Positions 28,301 through 41,700 of a DNA stretch of 64,000 bases are shown here, one piece after another. Each line of letters begins with the position of its first letter. The stretch's first letter is position 1. The notes under the pieces were generated by a model. The model searched no databases. It had not been told where the DNA came from and saw nothing but the letters and a program-made list of their open reading frames with translations. The translations under genes were made by a program, and so were the position numbers. This DNA comes from Lineus longissimus (Eukaryota > Nemertea > Pilidiophora > Heteronemertea > Lineidae), in the NCBI RefSeq assembly GCF_910592395.1, contig NC_088308.1, positions 25,807,501 through 25,871,500 of the forward strand. The letters are read 5' to 3'.

Positions 28301-31300
28301 ACAAATTTAACTGCGCTGTATCCAAACAGTCAAGCCAATCATTGATTTGGCACATCTACATTATTCTTTGTCATATACTTTCAAATGCCAATCAAATTTC
28401 TGAAGTTATGACATGTGATTTGATGTTTTTGGGCAGATTCTATTTAAACCCAGCATTAAAGACTCAAGTGTTAGGTATACAATGTGTGGTGGTGACTGTA
28501 GGGATGATCTTGTTTGAGTGTCCGACTCACCTGTTGAAATATTGGTCAGCAGTCCAACTCAAATGACTGAAAATCAGCTTCCTGAACCGTCAACAGAAAT
28601 CCATCCATGCTACAAGAACATGTACTCACCATTTGTTGCTGTAATAGCTTTATTGTTCTTTCTTTCTCTTCCAGCTGTCGCTGTAGAACAGCAACTTGAT
28701 GTCGCAGCGTAGTGTTCTCCTGAATGACAGAAAAAATCGTTACAAAACTCAAAGATGGGTGGAGGTACTTACGACAGACTGGGGGGTGTATTGTTTTGAT
28801 TAGTACTTTGTCAAGACATTTCAAGTACACTGTAGGTCATAACCAGATCTGATCATCTTAGAATGTGCGATCTGAGACTGAGCTGCTATGAATGATCTCA
28901 TCTGCGGTCTGCAACGTCAAGATTGCATAATGGAAGGAGACAATCATAGCGATAAGTTCATGACAGGCATACCTCAGACAATTCATCCACTCCTACAGAT
29001 GCCACTGATGACATGGACGTGCCGTAACTACCGGTAGAATCCCGGTACCGTTGCCTCTTGAGGGAGCCTGCATCTGATATCGACACAGCACCTACACCCG
29101 GAGCAGACGTGTCACTACCAAATGATGAACCACGATAACCACCACCCTGCCAAAAAGAAATCACATAAAATCAAATTCATATTACAATGTACAATTTAAC
29201 AAACTCCATTACTTCATATGTTACACATCTCTTCTCTCATAAAACGTTCTTCTATCGTACTCACACATTTGGGGTATTTTGCTTGCTCATCCTACTAGGT
29301 GCAAGGAAGGAACTGTGGTTAATGTCTCATTTGAAAGACTATGAAGCGGCAGGAATTTTAGCCAATGAAAGCGATGCCAGTTCATCCCAAAATACAATCC
29401 TGGGTTCTCCCAAGAATCGAACCTGAGCAGAAAGTTGGCATTTGTACAACAACAGTTAGCAAGAAGAAACCATAGGCTGTCAGTATTAAACACGTTAGTT
29501 GGATTTTTCATAAAATTAGAATAGTCATATTATAGAATGCATCATTTTAGCAAAATGAAAATGTTGATGGATTGGATGAGCATGCAAATTTGTGATATAT
29601 ATTTGTCACATCAGTCATCTGGCAAGACTTGCACTTACATCGCCAAAACGTTCAATACTGGAATCAGGTGTACCAAGATGGCATGCTACATGGAATGTCA
29701 AAACAACAACAGACAGGCCATTTTGTGATCTCACTAGTTTAGCTGAGGCAGTCTTACACAGTTCTTGCTACAGTAAGCTCCTCTACAAGGCACCTCCTTT
29801 TCTAAAAAGCAACTACAACACAGTAATAGATGCTTACCGGTAACCGACCATATGATTCAACTTCAAATGGACTGCTCAACTCATCCTATGCAGAAAGAAA
29901 TTGATGTCATGCAGAAGCAATCAAAAGGAATGTCAAAGCAAAGATGCAAATAAAGCTTGGTAAGTTTTTTTGTAACTGTTTTGATCCCTTGGTTAAAATG
30001 AACTGAACAATGTTATCATTGATACAGCTATCATTCAATTGATAAGGCCACGACAGTTAAACATGCTACTTCTCAGACATATCAGAAGGAAATGGAAAAT
30101 TAATTTTGACAACAGTTGTTAGTTTTTACACCTGGAGGAAATCAACATGCTCAGAATAGCGAGTATAAGTATTTAGAATGCAAAGAAAGTTTATTTAGTA
30201 TGATGTCCAAAAGTAACATCCTCTGCAGTACACAACATTGCATTATTTCCTATATACAATCACATCATTGCGAGATTAAGTCACAGACTGATTTTGGCTG
30301 TTTAAAGTCAGGATCAACAAACCAAGACCTACAATGCCAGTGAATGTTGTTGCATGAATGCTGCGTGCTGCAGCCAAAGGACGTCACCTCTGCTCAGTTA
30401 TGGTTTTTTATGACAAATGAGAACTTTATAAAGAATGAGAATTTACAAAGAACGATAATTTACAAAGAATAAGTATATCATGCAACTTACATCCTGCAGC
30501 TGACGCTTCAGTTTGTGAAGCATCGTCTTGAAAGTCGTCACATCCTGCATGATGTGGCGATAGTTGTAGCCGTCCATCTGGACGTAGTCCTCTTCATCGA
30601 TGGATGAGACGGACCGCGGCCGTGGTGGCTTCAGAGGACTGGACTGGGAACGAGTTCGGAGATGAGGAGCCCTGGAATCAAGAGAGGCACACTGTGATAA
30701 AGAGTGCAGTTTTATGCATGGTGGGGTTGGGTATATCCCATCTACACTAACACCGTGCATTGGTATGCTCACATTACAATGCAATATTCATTATTTAGCA
30801 GTCAAGAACCGAGTTAAAATCAATGTGAAAATGTTACCTACATGTGCATAACATACATGTTCAGCAGCCAATTCCAATGAGAATGGGTCGGGTCGTTATG
30901 AATAAGATGTGAAGTCCTTGAATGATAGCAAACTTTGAAGTATTACTAGAAATGGATGAAATGAACTGGGATGTGCTGATAAAGATGATCTGGTTGGTCA
31001 ATGTCTGAGTACATGTATTCTAAAACACTAGAGAAATAGGCCTACTTGACAGAGATAATAAAGTGGATGATGTCATAGAAGTATGATTTATGTCTGGTCT
31101 ATTAAGACAGCATGTTCTATTTCCTCATGAAGTCTGTCAGCTACACCATGACTATGACATCAAACCTATGTAAGTGTCATATATCATCATGTAAGTATCA
31201 TACATCTTGGCTTAACCCATTAGGCCTGTGACTGATGACCAAAGCTAACCAGAGAAGCACGAAAACCTTCGGTGGTGCCATCAGACACAGTGGCATTTGA

Positions 31301-34300
31301 AAGCAACATGACCCGGGAAGAAAGAGGAAAGGCTTGACGATTTGGTGACTGGAGAAACTAAACGGTATGCCGATTTCTCCAGTCTCAGAACGAGAAGTAA
31401 GTCAAAGACAGCAAAAGGGTGCCAATGAAATCGACATACTCCATCATTGAATGTTGCACAGCAGTCATGATGGCAAGCTACGCTTCTTGCCAAGTGGCAA
31501 CAACGGCAATTACAGAGAAGGGGTGCAGCGATGCACAGTCACGTCCTGCTACATGTCCCATTCAACTACGTATCTAATGCTACACAGTCAAATGAAATGC
31601 TCTAACACGGTATACATCATGTCGTTACCTGATTGATTATTGATAGAATAGCTGATGAGCACTTTACATTGTAGGCGTGACAGAATCACGGATAAATGCA
31701 AAGCAATATCATTTCAATCCATTTTACTTCGATTTGCTGGCATGGGAACACTAACAACTGCAGGAACTGGTAAATGAAATTGGCAACATTGTCAATTACA
31801 ACCAGGAAAGAAATAGACCATAGCGATCATCAGGGATGTTAATCAACCCACTGGAACGAGAGTCCACAAATAGTGACCTCCTGGTTGAAACTCAGTCTCC
31901 AATATGAGACAGCTTATACCCAGATATGCATAAATCACAAGACTGCAACTACTCAGTTCTTCGTCTCCTGTGAACACAAAATGACCATCTTCACATCACA
32001 ATTCACACTGGTCACATGTATAAAGTTCAATATAAGAACAGACCGAACTAGAATTACAAATGAGTTTAAAAATACGCCTATGCAGGAAGTAAACAAAGGA
32101 GAGTTTGTACATTTCTTTTATAGGGAAATGAGCTGATCTAGTCCGAGGCCAAGCAAATGGCCCAGTGTATGAACGTTAGCTTTATCAAGGCATCTTCAAT
32201 GAGAAGCTGGTTTGAGTTACCATCCTAAATGGAGAGCTAGCAGTTTATCTAAAACATCGCCAGCCCAGGTGTTTGTCAGCATGGGGTGCTAAAGAAGGAA
32301 TTCAAAACCACTTGGAATCTTGCCTAATTCTTGCGGAGAAATGATCTCCTAAAACCACAGGTCAAGTGCTTTGCACAAGATTACAAAACAACTGACCAGA
32401 AAAGGGCAAAACCATCGGAAAGGAGAGGCCAATGGAATGAGCTCTTTACGAACCCAACACACCTGGCTCCTGAGCTAATGACCTCTGAAAGACTGGTATC
32501 CTCTATCAATCTGACAGGCATAGTACTGTGGTGAGAGATGATCTTACTGAATGACGATAACCATAAGGTACAGATCAGTTGAGGTGTGCAATTCACTCCC
32601 ATGGTGGATACAAAACAGCTTGCACTTCCAAGTTTCAAATTGAAACAGCTAAGTTCATATGTTTAAAGTAAACAGGAAGGTCTATAGTATAGCATCATTG
32701 TGAAGGAAACTGACCCCAATCAATAAAAAATACGGTGAATGGAATCGAAAGGCTAAAGATAACTAAAAATGATCTCTACTTACTTCGTAGGTGTGGTGTC
32801 CTGCATGAGTTGATTCAGCTCACTGAGAGTTTGTGATCGTGGCCTTGTTGGGTTGTCAGTCGCACTACGGACCAAAGGAGCCTTCTTTTCACCATAGACC
32901 TTCTTCGTCAGTCCGCCACTGGCACCAGCAGTCGGGGGTTTCCCGATGACTTTATCTGTCTTTAACAATACTTTTACCCCCTCAGTCTTTTCTGATACTT
33001 TTTCAGTCTTTTCTGATTTTTCCACTGATTTAGTGGCAGATTGCGTAATTCCCGATTTAATGCCAGGTTGTACTAAACCTGACTTCACAGAAGAAGGATG
33101 GACTAGTCCAGACTTTTTCTGCAGTTTCGACTCCTTCACAGTTTTTGGAGCCGATAATTTTGATTCTGCCTTTTTCTCAGCTTCAATATCTTTCAGTTTT
33201 GATGCTTCAGACACTTTCTTGGGCAAGCCTAACAGCAGTGTCGTAGGCCGATTTTCTACCGTCGCATGGACAGTCGCAAGGACTTCTTCCTCGATGACTG
33301 GAGTACTTTCTAAAGCAACGGTACCTGTAGAAACACAGACCTCCTCGTCCTGAGATGCTTCCTCCCCCTCAATCTCTCCAGCTTTAACCTCCAAATCCAC
33401 CTCGCCCACTTCAACCCCACCCTGCTTCGAATCATTCAGGTCCGAGTGGCCATTCTTCACAGTCCCAGTACTATCTATCGTAAGTGGCGACTTCCCAATA
33501 GATTTCTTCCGTAATGCTTCCACCGATTTACTACGTGGCTTCATCTTCCGATTCATTAACGCAAACTGTTGTAAAACAGATCTCTCGTCCCCAGGGGATT
33601 TCCGCTGCGCCATAGCAAATTGTTGCAGTATGGACTTCTCCTCTGCTGGCGTGCTCGCAGCTGATAACGACTTACACAACGTCTTTTCTAACTCTTCATC
33701 TTCCAGTTCGTCATAATCCAACATCAAATCGTCAGACAACAGACTAAACGAACTCCCCTCTACAGAACTATCAAACGTTGCCAATGGCGCACGCTTGTTG
33801 TACGGCGTATCCGGTAAAGAATCGGGTGTGAATCGCTCTGATCCATTCAGAGTTAGCGACACGCGCTTAGCCTGGGCGATCAAGCTTCGAACACTGCTAG
33901 TCGTGCTAGCATTATCTTGCTGAGACTCATAAAGTTTAACTGAACTGATACCTGGTTCTTCCGTCAGTTCTGAAGATACCACTGACTTTGAGTTCTTGTC
34001 AGCTTCTTCACATACATAGTTCCCATTTTCTTCCCCATTCTCCTGAACACTTGGTGCAGCTTTTTCACTCTCCTTGTTAGCATCTGCTTTATTATAGGTA
34101 GATTCCACGTTGGCATTGTGAACTTTACTCGGCGGACGGCTCACAGCTGGCTTCAGTAAACTCTTCGAGGAAAGGTTCCGTGTGGTTTTTGGAGATGGAT
34201 AGGGGCTGATGTTCTTGGCAGCGAAGTGATCAGTATGGGACAGTGCCTTGGATTTGGGTACCTGTAGCTTCGATAAAAGGGGTCCCCTCCCACCAACAGG

Positions 34301-35776
34301 TAAGCGGCTCGAGGACTGACTAGATATGGCACCACTCTTTGCACTTTGAACGTCTCTACTTTTGTCCGATCTTAATGCTTTACTCTCCACTCTATATTCG
34401 GCAGAAACAGGACGTTTTGCTGCGGCAGGACTTGAACGATGTATAACTGGTGACTTTGTCGACTTGGACAAAGCGTCATTTTTGGTATTATCTAAATTGT
34501 TTCTATTCTTACATTCGACTAACGGTGACGATTTCGACCCCTTCTCCGGTTTACTTATTTTTTCCACACTTCCTCCATGACGACTGCTTTGACTATTGAG
34601 ACTAGTCTGTGATGAAGTTTTATTACTGTTTTCATCGTCTTTCCGTCGCAACATCCCGAACCCGAACCGGGCCTTGAGTTTACTTTCCGGTACAGTCTTA
34701 CCAGCAGCAGACGTCGAAGCAATATTTGTTTCTTTGTTGGCATTTTTATTATCTAACGACTGCGAACTTGAACTCAATTTTGATACACTGCTTTTTGAGC
34801 GGCGTAAATTGGCGTTCACCATTGGCGTGATTTCTTCTAGACTAGCACTGCTCCGATCTTTAGTCGCAGATCCAGGGTATCTTTGGCCTTTGGTTTGATA
34901 GGCATAAGACTTAGGACGTGGACCAGGCATATTAGTTGCAGAATTATCGTTGCCGTCCTTGGTCTTGCTGGAGTAACATGACCCCATGAAGTGCTGTGCT
35001 TTGCCTTCTCCACTCAACCGCACCTACAATGACAAACACACACACAGTTAGACAACATTTTAAGCAGCCAATTTCACGGTAAATTACTTTTTTTAACCAT
35101 GGCGACCACTTGTTGGCAGCTGCAAAGCAAAAGTACATCGTCTAATACTACATAGTACATGTCACAGGACTAAGGACCCCCTTCATGGCACATCATGTAG
35201 TCATCCTTTCAAATTGTTTAGAAGAAACATGGCCCTTAAAATACAAACCAACAGTCAACAACTTAAAGGACAGGTTTATAACATTTACTCCTGGATTTCT
35301 TTTAAGGGACATGCAGGAATCTTTCCAAATGACCGCCCCTCTCATTTACTTTAATGGTTAGGTACTTAGAAGCAATAAGGCCTTTAATGCCCATATATAT
35401 AATAGCAAAGGAATGTGAATCTTGCCTTAATACACCAACTAAATACATAGTAGAACATGTAGAAAAGGTTATGCCCAGGGTTTGAAAAATCTGTCTTCTT
35501 GCCAAGAATTCTAAATATCTAAGTTCATTCACTCATGAAGGGTTCAGCACAGAGTGGCTTCAACAGGAAGCAGTATGACATTTCAATCACTGTCAATTAC
35601 CCAAAGGCGATTCCTTTAAGAAATCTACACCTTGAACACAAATGCTAGTGTTAAAGAAGCTTATGTACACAATTATGACAGTCTTGATACTTGACAGTTT
35701 GCATGAAACAGCCACAAACCCTACTTACTACACTTTCCCCTGACACATCATCTGACAGTTTTGGTGAAGACGCCAT
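25323..35776 (-). CDS. CCSER2: coiled-coil serine-rich protein (CCSER1/CCSER2 family), 10 coding exons
   Basis: Coding exons in transcript order are 35776-35729, 35023-32784, 30671-30491, 29885-29838, 29146-28973, 28719-28630, 28285-28220, 27933-27857, 25703-25655 and 25442-25323. All phases agree and the model gives 1030 residues. The 2.2-kb second exon encodes a Ser/Lys-rich disordered region with a basic ARFGFGMLRRK patch (about 134-144), SRLP (about 255-258, an S-x-L-P form that EB proteins can bind) and the acidic DDLMLDYDELEDEE block (about 447-460). That block is the family hallmark (DDLMLD in human CCSER1 and CCSER2). Next come YRHIMQDVTTFKTMLHKLKR (about 799-818), aligning with human RHMVQDCTAVKT, and a coiled coil starting ENTTLRHQVAVLQRQLEEKE (898-927). 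ATQTDE matches the family's STQTE/YTQTP site. The C-terminal helix (FRNQLNAVEDTFTNM) is not one I know from vertebrates. Vertebrate CCSER2 is reported as a microtubule plus-end protein. An ortholog of the CCSER1/2 ancestor is likely; the 48-bp exons are in-frame and could be skipped. Confidence 0.86.
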
Positions 35777-38700
35777 GATTTTGAAGTCTTGGTTCCAATA
35801 CCACCACCAAAGACTTCCAACACTTCAAATGAAGTTTCAGTATCCACGTAATTATATCCCGACCACGAAATAACAACAAAAGTTCGGTGTCCTGGAGTGT
35901 CCCAGGATGACGAATGAAGTCTTCTATTGACACACACTGCTGACAGTCTATGTGGCTACGTCATGGTATTGACAAGACTAATTTTAACCACCATTGCGCC
36001 CGTCCAGCCATTCAGAAGCACCGAACCTTCAAATTCACGTATTATGACCTTCCCAACCTGAACCACAGCCGAGAACCTATAGACTAAAATACCACCCGAA
36101 AGAGAAGCCTTCTTTTATGGACATGGTGCCAAGTAGCCCAAGTAGTGCTACTGGCCATGGCTAGCTCATCATACTGTATTATTAATCCTGAGCCTAATAG
36201 GCTGCATTTTGAACCCCAGCTGATCCCATGCCGCTGAATTCCAAGGTAAGAGCAATTATTTGAAGTTAGCTCAACTCAAGTTTCTCAATTTGTTACTTTG
36301 GTACTTAACAACCCATCAGGGGTCGAGTATGGTTGAACCTTGCCATGTCATGGCATACCTCATGGACAGGTGGTCTTCTTCCCACTTCCAATGAGAAAGC
36401 TACAGGAACGGGGTAATGCCTATCAATTTTATAGACATGGCTTAAAGAATGATGTTCACATACATGTAGTATAAAAATATACATGAAAATCCAACAAAAA
36501 ACTGCCCGGACAAACACAACTGTCAAGCCATCTGTCTGTATAGAAACCAAATCTGGCACAAACTGTTAACTCCACAATGATATCACGTGAAATGAACTAT
36601 TATGATAACAGATAATTGTCGTTCGATTTAGACATTTTTTTGACACGTCGCAGCCATTTGACTTTGCCGATTTGTGAAATTGCATGTTCATATTGAATGA
36701 TGTATTGGGGCTCAGTTCCAATTCACATTCTACGGGGTGTCCTCCACAGGTCAAAATGATGACAAGTGGGTTAGATATATAATCCTAAACTACCATCAAT
36801 ATTTATTATTATATTATATGTAAACATCTGAAACATACTTTACAGCTCTCAGGTATTGTATTTCAGTGAAAGGGGTCATCAACCTGAATACCAGGCACTA
36901 TACTCTTGAGGTGCTGCCATCTATTTACTATGCAGTGCACCATATTGTCACTTCAAGAATCTTCTATAAGCGTTTATCTAATACTCATTTCACAAGACAT
37001 GTAACATGTAATGGCACTGCACGGGAAGAAAGCCAAAAATGGCTGTGAAAATTTTTCTGCATTTAGCTTCACATGCTGGTCTTTGGTTTCAATGGATTCT
37101 GGCAAAGTCGAAGAGAGTAGCATTAGATACTTTGTAGACATCCGTGACACTTTTTTAAACTGCTGCTCTGTCGATAGAGCTACATTGTAATGTATTCATA
37201 GCATACCACTTTTGCCACATCCAACCGGAGATATCAGACCTCAGGTAGAAATAGACGGAATCTCAGTTCTTATTCCATGGAAAAGTGACTAGCAGAGGTC
37301 ACAAACGGAAGACCAAGGAAATATTGTGACAAAAGAACAACCAAGAATCTACAGCATCATTTACATATTCAGCATCAAATTCACATCAATACAGAGCAAT
37401 TTTGTTCCACAAATATTTGATGTAACTTGCCATCGGAGCCTCCATTACGAGACACAGATCATGATACACTGAGTTTATTGATTATTCCTCAAGGCCAATA
37501 GCAGGATTGAGAATGTACAGGCTAAGGGCTGATGTTGGAGATGCTATCGGGATTAATCATTAACTGGAGTCCATGATATGGTAGAAGGACAATGTGGCAA
37601 TGTGAGGTCATTTTATCAGATCATCATATCACAATTTTTAAACTTTCATCCAGGAAGTGCCTGTTTCACTCCAGTTATTGGATTTGGACTCACCCACGTA
37701 AACGAAAATCTGTGTCAACCACGTCATACTTGCCAGACTGTCAATCCCCAGGGTCTCTAAAGCCTAGAAAACACACCACTAAGAGCAAGCGATACATATT
37801 GATTCTTTAACTGGATCAATCATCGCGGAGCAAATCTGTACAAATCGGGACACCGAACTCTGTTGCATGCAAGACATTCAGCATATTCAACATCATTATT
37901 GAATATCATGGTACTGATACAACCTTATAGTACAAGTATGCTGTTTACATCACCGACTCTTTCCTGCTCAGTGCAAGGATGAATTTGATGTCTGCCAGCA
38001 TCTCTTAATTTCGGTTGCACCAATCAATACACATGTCGGTTACAGGAAAATTCGTCCCCGGATAATTCGTCCCCGGAAAATTCGTCCCCGCAAATTCGTC
38101 CCCGGATAATTCGTCCCCAAGGAAAATTCGTCCCCGGATAATTCGTCCCCTAGGAAAATTCGTCCCCGGATAATTCGTCCCCGAGGATAATTCGTCCCCA
38201 AGGAAAATTCGTCCCCGGATAATTCGTCCCCGAGGATAATTCGTCCCCTAGGAAAATTTGTCCCCGAGAATAATTCGTCCCCAGAAAATTTTACAAAGTT
38301 GAAAGTTTCTGACTTTACTTTCTAAGACCCTTAAGTCTTGTCGAATGGACTGTAGTAATAACTACTACTTTCGATTTTTCTCATTCAATGTAACATCTCT
38401 CTTTACTAATTACTCTTTACTAGTTACCTACCCCACTATTTTTATAGTAGGTAGAGGTAGGCAGGCAAAATATTTTATTGAAGAATTTAGAGATTTTCTT
38501 TCATTCTGACCAGTAAAAATACTTATTTGAAGAAAAAAAAAATTATTTCGCCTGCCTACCTCTACCTACTATGAAAAAAGTGGAGTAGGTAACTAGCTAG
38601 TATGGTAGTAAATAGAGATATAACACTGAATGAGAAAAGTCGAAAGGAGTAGGTCGTAGTTATTACTAGAAAGTAATGTCAGAAACTTTCAACTTTTGTT

Positions 38701-41700
38701 AAATTTTCCGGGGACGAATTATCCTCGGGGACGTATATTCCGGGGACGAATTTTCCTCAGGGACGAATTTTCCAGGGACGAATTATCCGCGGGGGCGAAT
38801 TATCTGGGGACGAATTTTCCAGGGACGAATTTTCCTCGGGGACGAATTCTCCAGGGACAAATTTTCCTAGGGGACGAATTTTCCGGGGACGAGTTTTCCG
38901 GGGACGAATTATCCGGGGACGAATTTTCCTAGAGCCACACATGTCAGAGTGTGCAGTAAGATTGGCTCATCCGTTATTGACATGAGCTGGCCGTGGCCTC
39001 GTGACCACGGACATTTTCATTAGTTTTGCCGACACCACATCTACAGGGAATATGCATGACATATCATACATCACATAGAATACTGTACCTTATTTCAATA
39101 TGTTTTGTAAAGCCAACACAAAAATGATCAGTCTGCATAGAAGTCTGCTGGGTGAATATTTCAGGAATACGAAAAAGCTTAGCATGGCACATGATGTGTG
39201 TCTAGGGTTCAGTATGACTCATTTTAAAATCATCATCCATTATCTTTGAGGATCATGACAACAGGTGCTTTTTCAATGCCTGCAATCCACTCTTCAAACA
39301 CTATTCATTCCAACATGATTTGAACATCAAATTAGCATGATGTCGTTCCATACCAACATCGCACATGTGCATCTCATGTAAAACATTTAGCAGCATGATC
39401 AGACATTGATAGACATCTATAGACTTGCTGTATCTGAAGGCACTGAATTCCTTGTCTGATGACCACTAGCACTGGGCCCAGCAAGGGTAAGCAATGAACA
39501 GACCAGTACATGAAGGCTCTTGGGCTTGATTTTCATGGCTACCGAATTTGAAGGCGAGCAACCTCTTTGAAAGTGAGGTTTCCCTACTTGCCAACCAGAT
39601 ACTTCAGTACCATTTCCAAAAGGTTCATAGGAGGACTACTGGTTTGTGAAGAAGAATGGCCAGTCTCTACTCCATGTACTTGGCAGGTTGGACGATTGGC
39701 AAACTTGTCCAAAGAAAAACTTTAAATTGCCCACTGTAGCCAGTGAGCTCTGGGTATAAAAGTATGCAACATGCAAACAGGAAAGTCTACGGACACATGA
39801 GACTAGTCACCAGGAAGAAATGTCATTCAGGAAGCAGGTGAATAGATATGCAGATAATGCTACTTGAAATTTAAAAAAAAAGAAGTTAGGAAAATCTATG
39901 CTACATGTACATTGTAACAGTCAACAACATGACCAACTTACATGACTGAGTGACAAAACTGCAAACAACAAACAAGGAAGAACAGAATTGCAAATGACAT
40001 TCAATATTTGAGATGTACACAGATACTGGCAAGAGGCAGACTGGGATTACACTAGGGTAAAGAGAAAACATACAAAATAGAAAAAAACTTATAATTTCAG
40101 ACAACATGCTCAGAAAAAAAATTAACGACAGAGCTGGAGTTGATATAGTTCACCTCAAGTTCATCCTTTACTTTCAGTCCTAAGAACATGTACCTTTTCC
40201 CCACTCAATATTTCTACCATTATGACTATTCCTGAAAGTCTACTGAATTTCCCTGGCTTGCCACTGCAGGCCAATTGCAATGCTTGCCCTCATCTTGATA
40301 TAATATGAACTTGGGTGGTGGAGGTTGCATGCCAGACAGAATACGGTGACTTACCCATTTAAATGTTTGGTGTCACACAAATCACTAGATAGAGAAGAAG
40401 GGAATGTGAGTGAACATGGTGAAAATTACTGAGCACCAACTGTGTCAAAGTGAGAGATTGCTGGAAGAAAACGTACACCATACATGTACACCATACATGT
40501 TCGAGATTCTATCATTTTCTATGAGAGGTACTTGGAGCACACTACTACTAGCACTATGATTTACTTTCTTACCACACATTAAAAACAACAATAACAACAC
40601 TCAACCTAATGACCCTCTTACTTTTCAATATTATTAGGGTATACAATGCCATAATTGAGGAAACAATCAAGTCACCATTTATGGATTTAAGTACAATGTG
40701 ATAGACTGGCACTGGTTTCATGTTATCGACATGCACTTCAATCAAAAGGCCTGATTGCTCACCTGACATGAGACAAGAGACAATGCAAATGATGGGAATA
40801 TCAAATAGTGTCAGTATATGTACATGCTGATCTGTCATTGCAGTGAACATCCATGGACCCCTCCCTTTTCTTCGAACCTGGGTTGCAACTTAGAAGGGCT
40901 CCATGCATGCCATGGCTGTTCACTGCATCGTAAAACTCCGACAACTTTTTAAAAGTCAATAACCAAATAGAACACCACATGCAATAAATCATCCTCACCA
41001 CAAAGATAGTTTGTTTCAAATTCAATTTTCATGAAACCACTGTCAAGAAATAGTCGCAGCACAACTTACCGAACATGAAATTCCCAGTCCCATCAAGACA
41101 GATGGTATATTTTACTCCAAGTACAATTGACAATCCAACAAGTACAAAATGTCGACCCAAAATGAGAAGCAGACCAACTCGATTGATGTAAGTACAGGTA
41201 CTTGATTGAAAGTGCCAATGACCGAGTCCGACACGTCTGACATGAAATCTTATCAGAGACATGACTCACAACAAATGATAATGAAACATGTGGACAAAAT
41301 TAATCTTCAAGACAACTTTACAGACATGACATAAAGTCTGGCCTATTTGGCAGATCCTGCAAGGGACGTTGCAAGCAACAATCTAGATCAGATCTAGTCA
41401 AGACAGTACCAACCCAGAAAAACTGCCTGAGCTAAAAGCATGAAATTCCCTGATAATTTCATCTTGAGTAAAATGTGAGTTATGAATTGCAGGCTACATG
41501 TACCTGAACATGGCCTACATACAATACTTGTTGCGACCACTCAGCCGATATCATAATCATACTTCTGCCCCACCTGTCGACTCAAGCTGATCAATATTGG
41601 ATTAATGGATAGAACTTTGCAATTGTTACTTAAATACTGTGGCTGGTTATGTATACACATGTACATGTAACAAGCCTCTTCCCAATCCAAGCCAGTATTA

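Noticed and set aside
32946-33353. 135-codon plus-strand frame rich in Ser/Phe/Thr
   Set aside because: It is the antisense shadow of the Lys/Ser/Glu-rich CCSER exon 2, whose minus-strand frame is confirmed by family motifs and splice phases. Other frames within 34150-34900 are rejected for the same reason.
38696-38942. Open frames rich in Gly/Asp/Arg repeats
   Set aside because: They are translations of the tandem units in the right arm of the foldback element, open on both strands because of unit periodicity.
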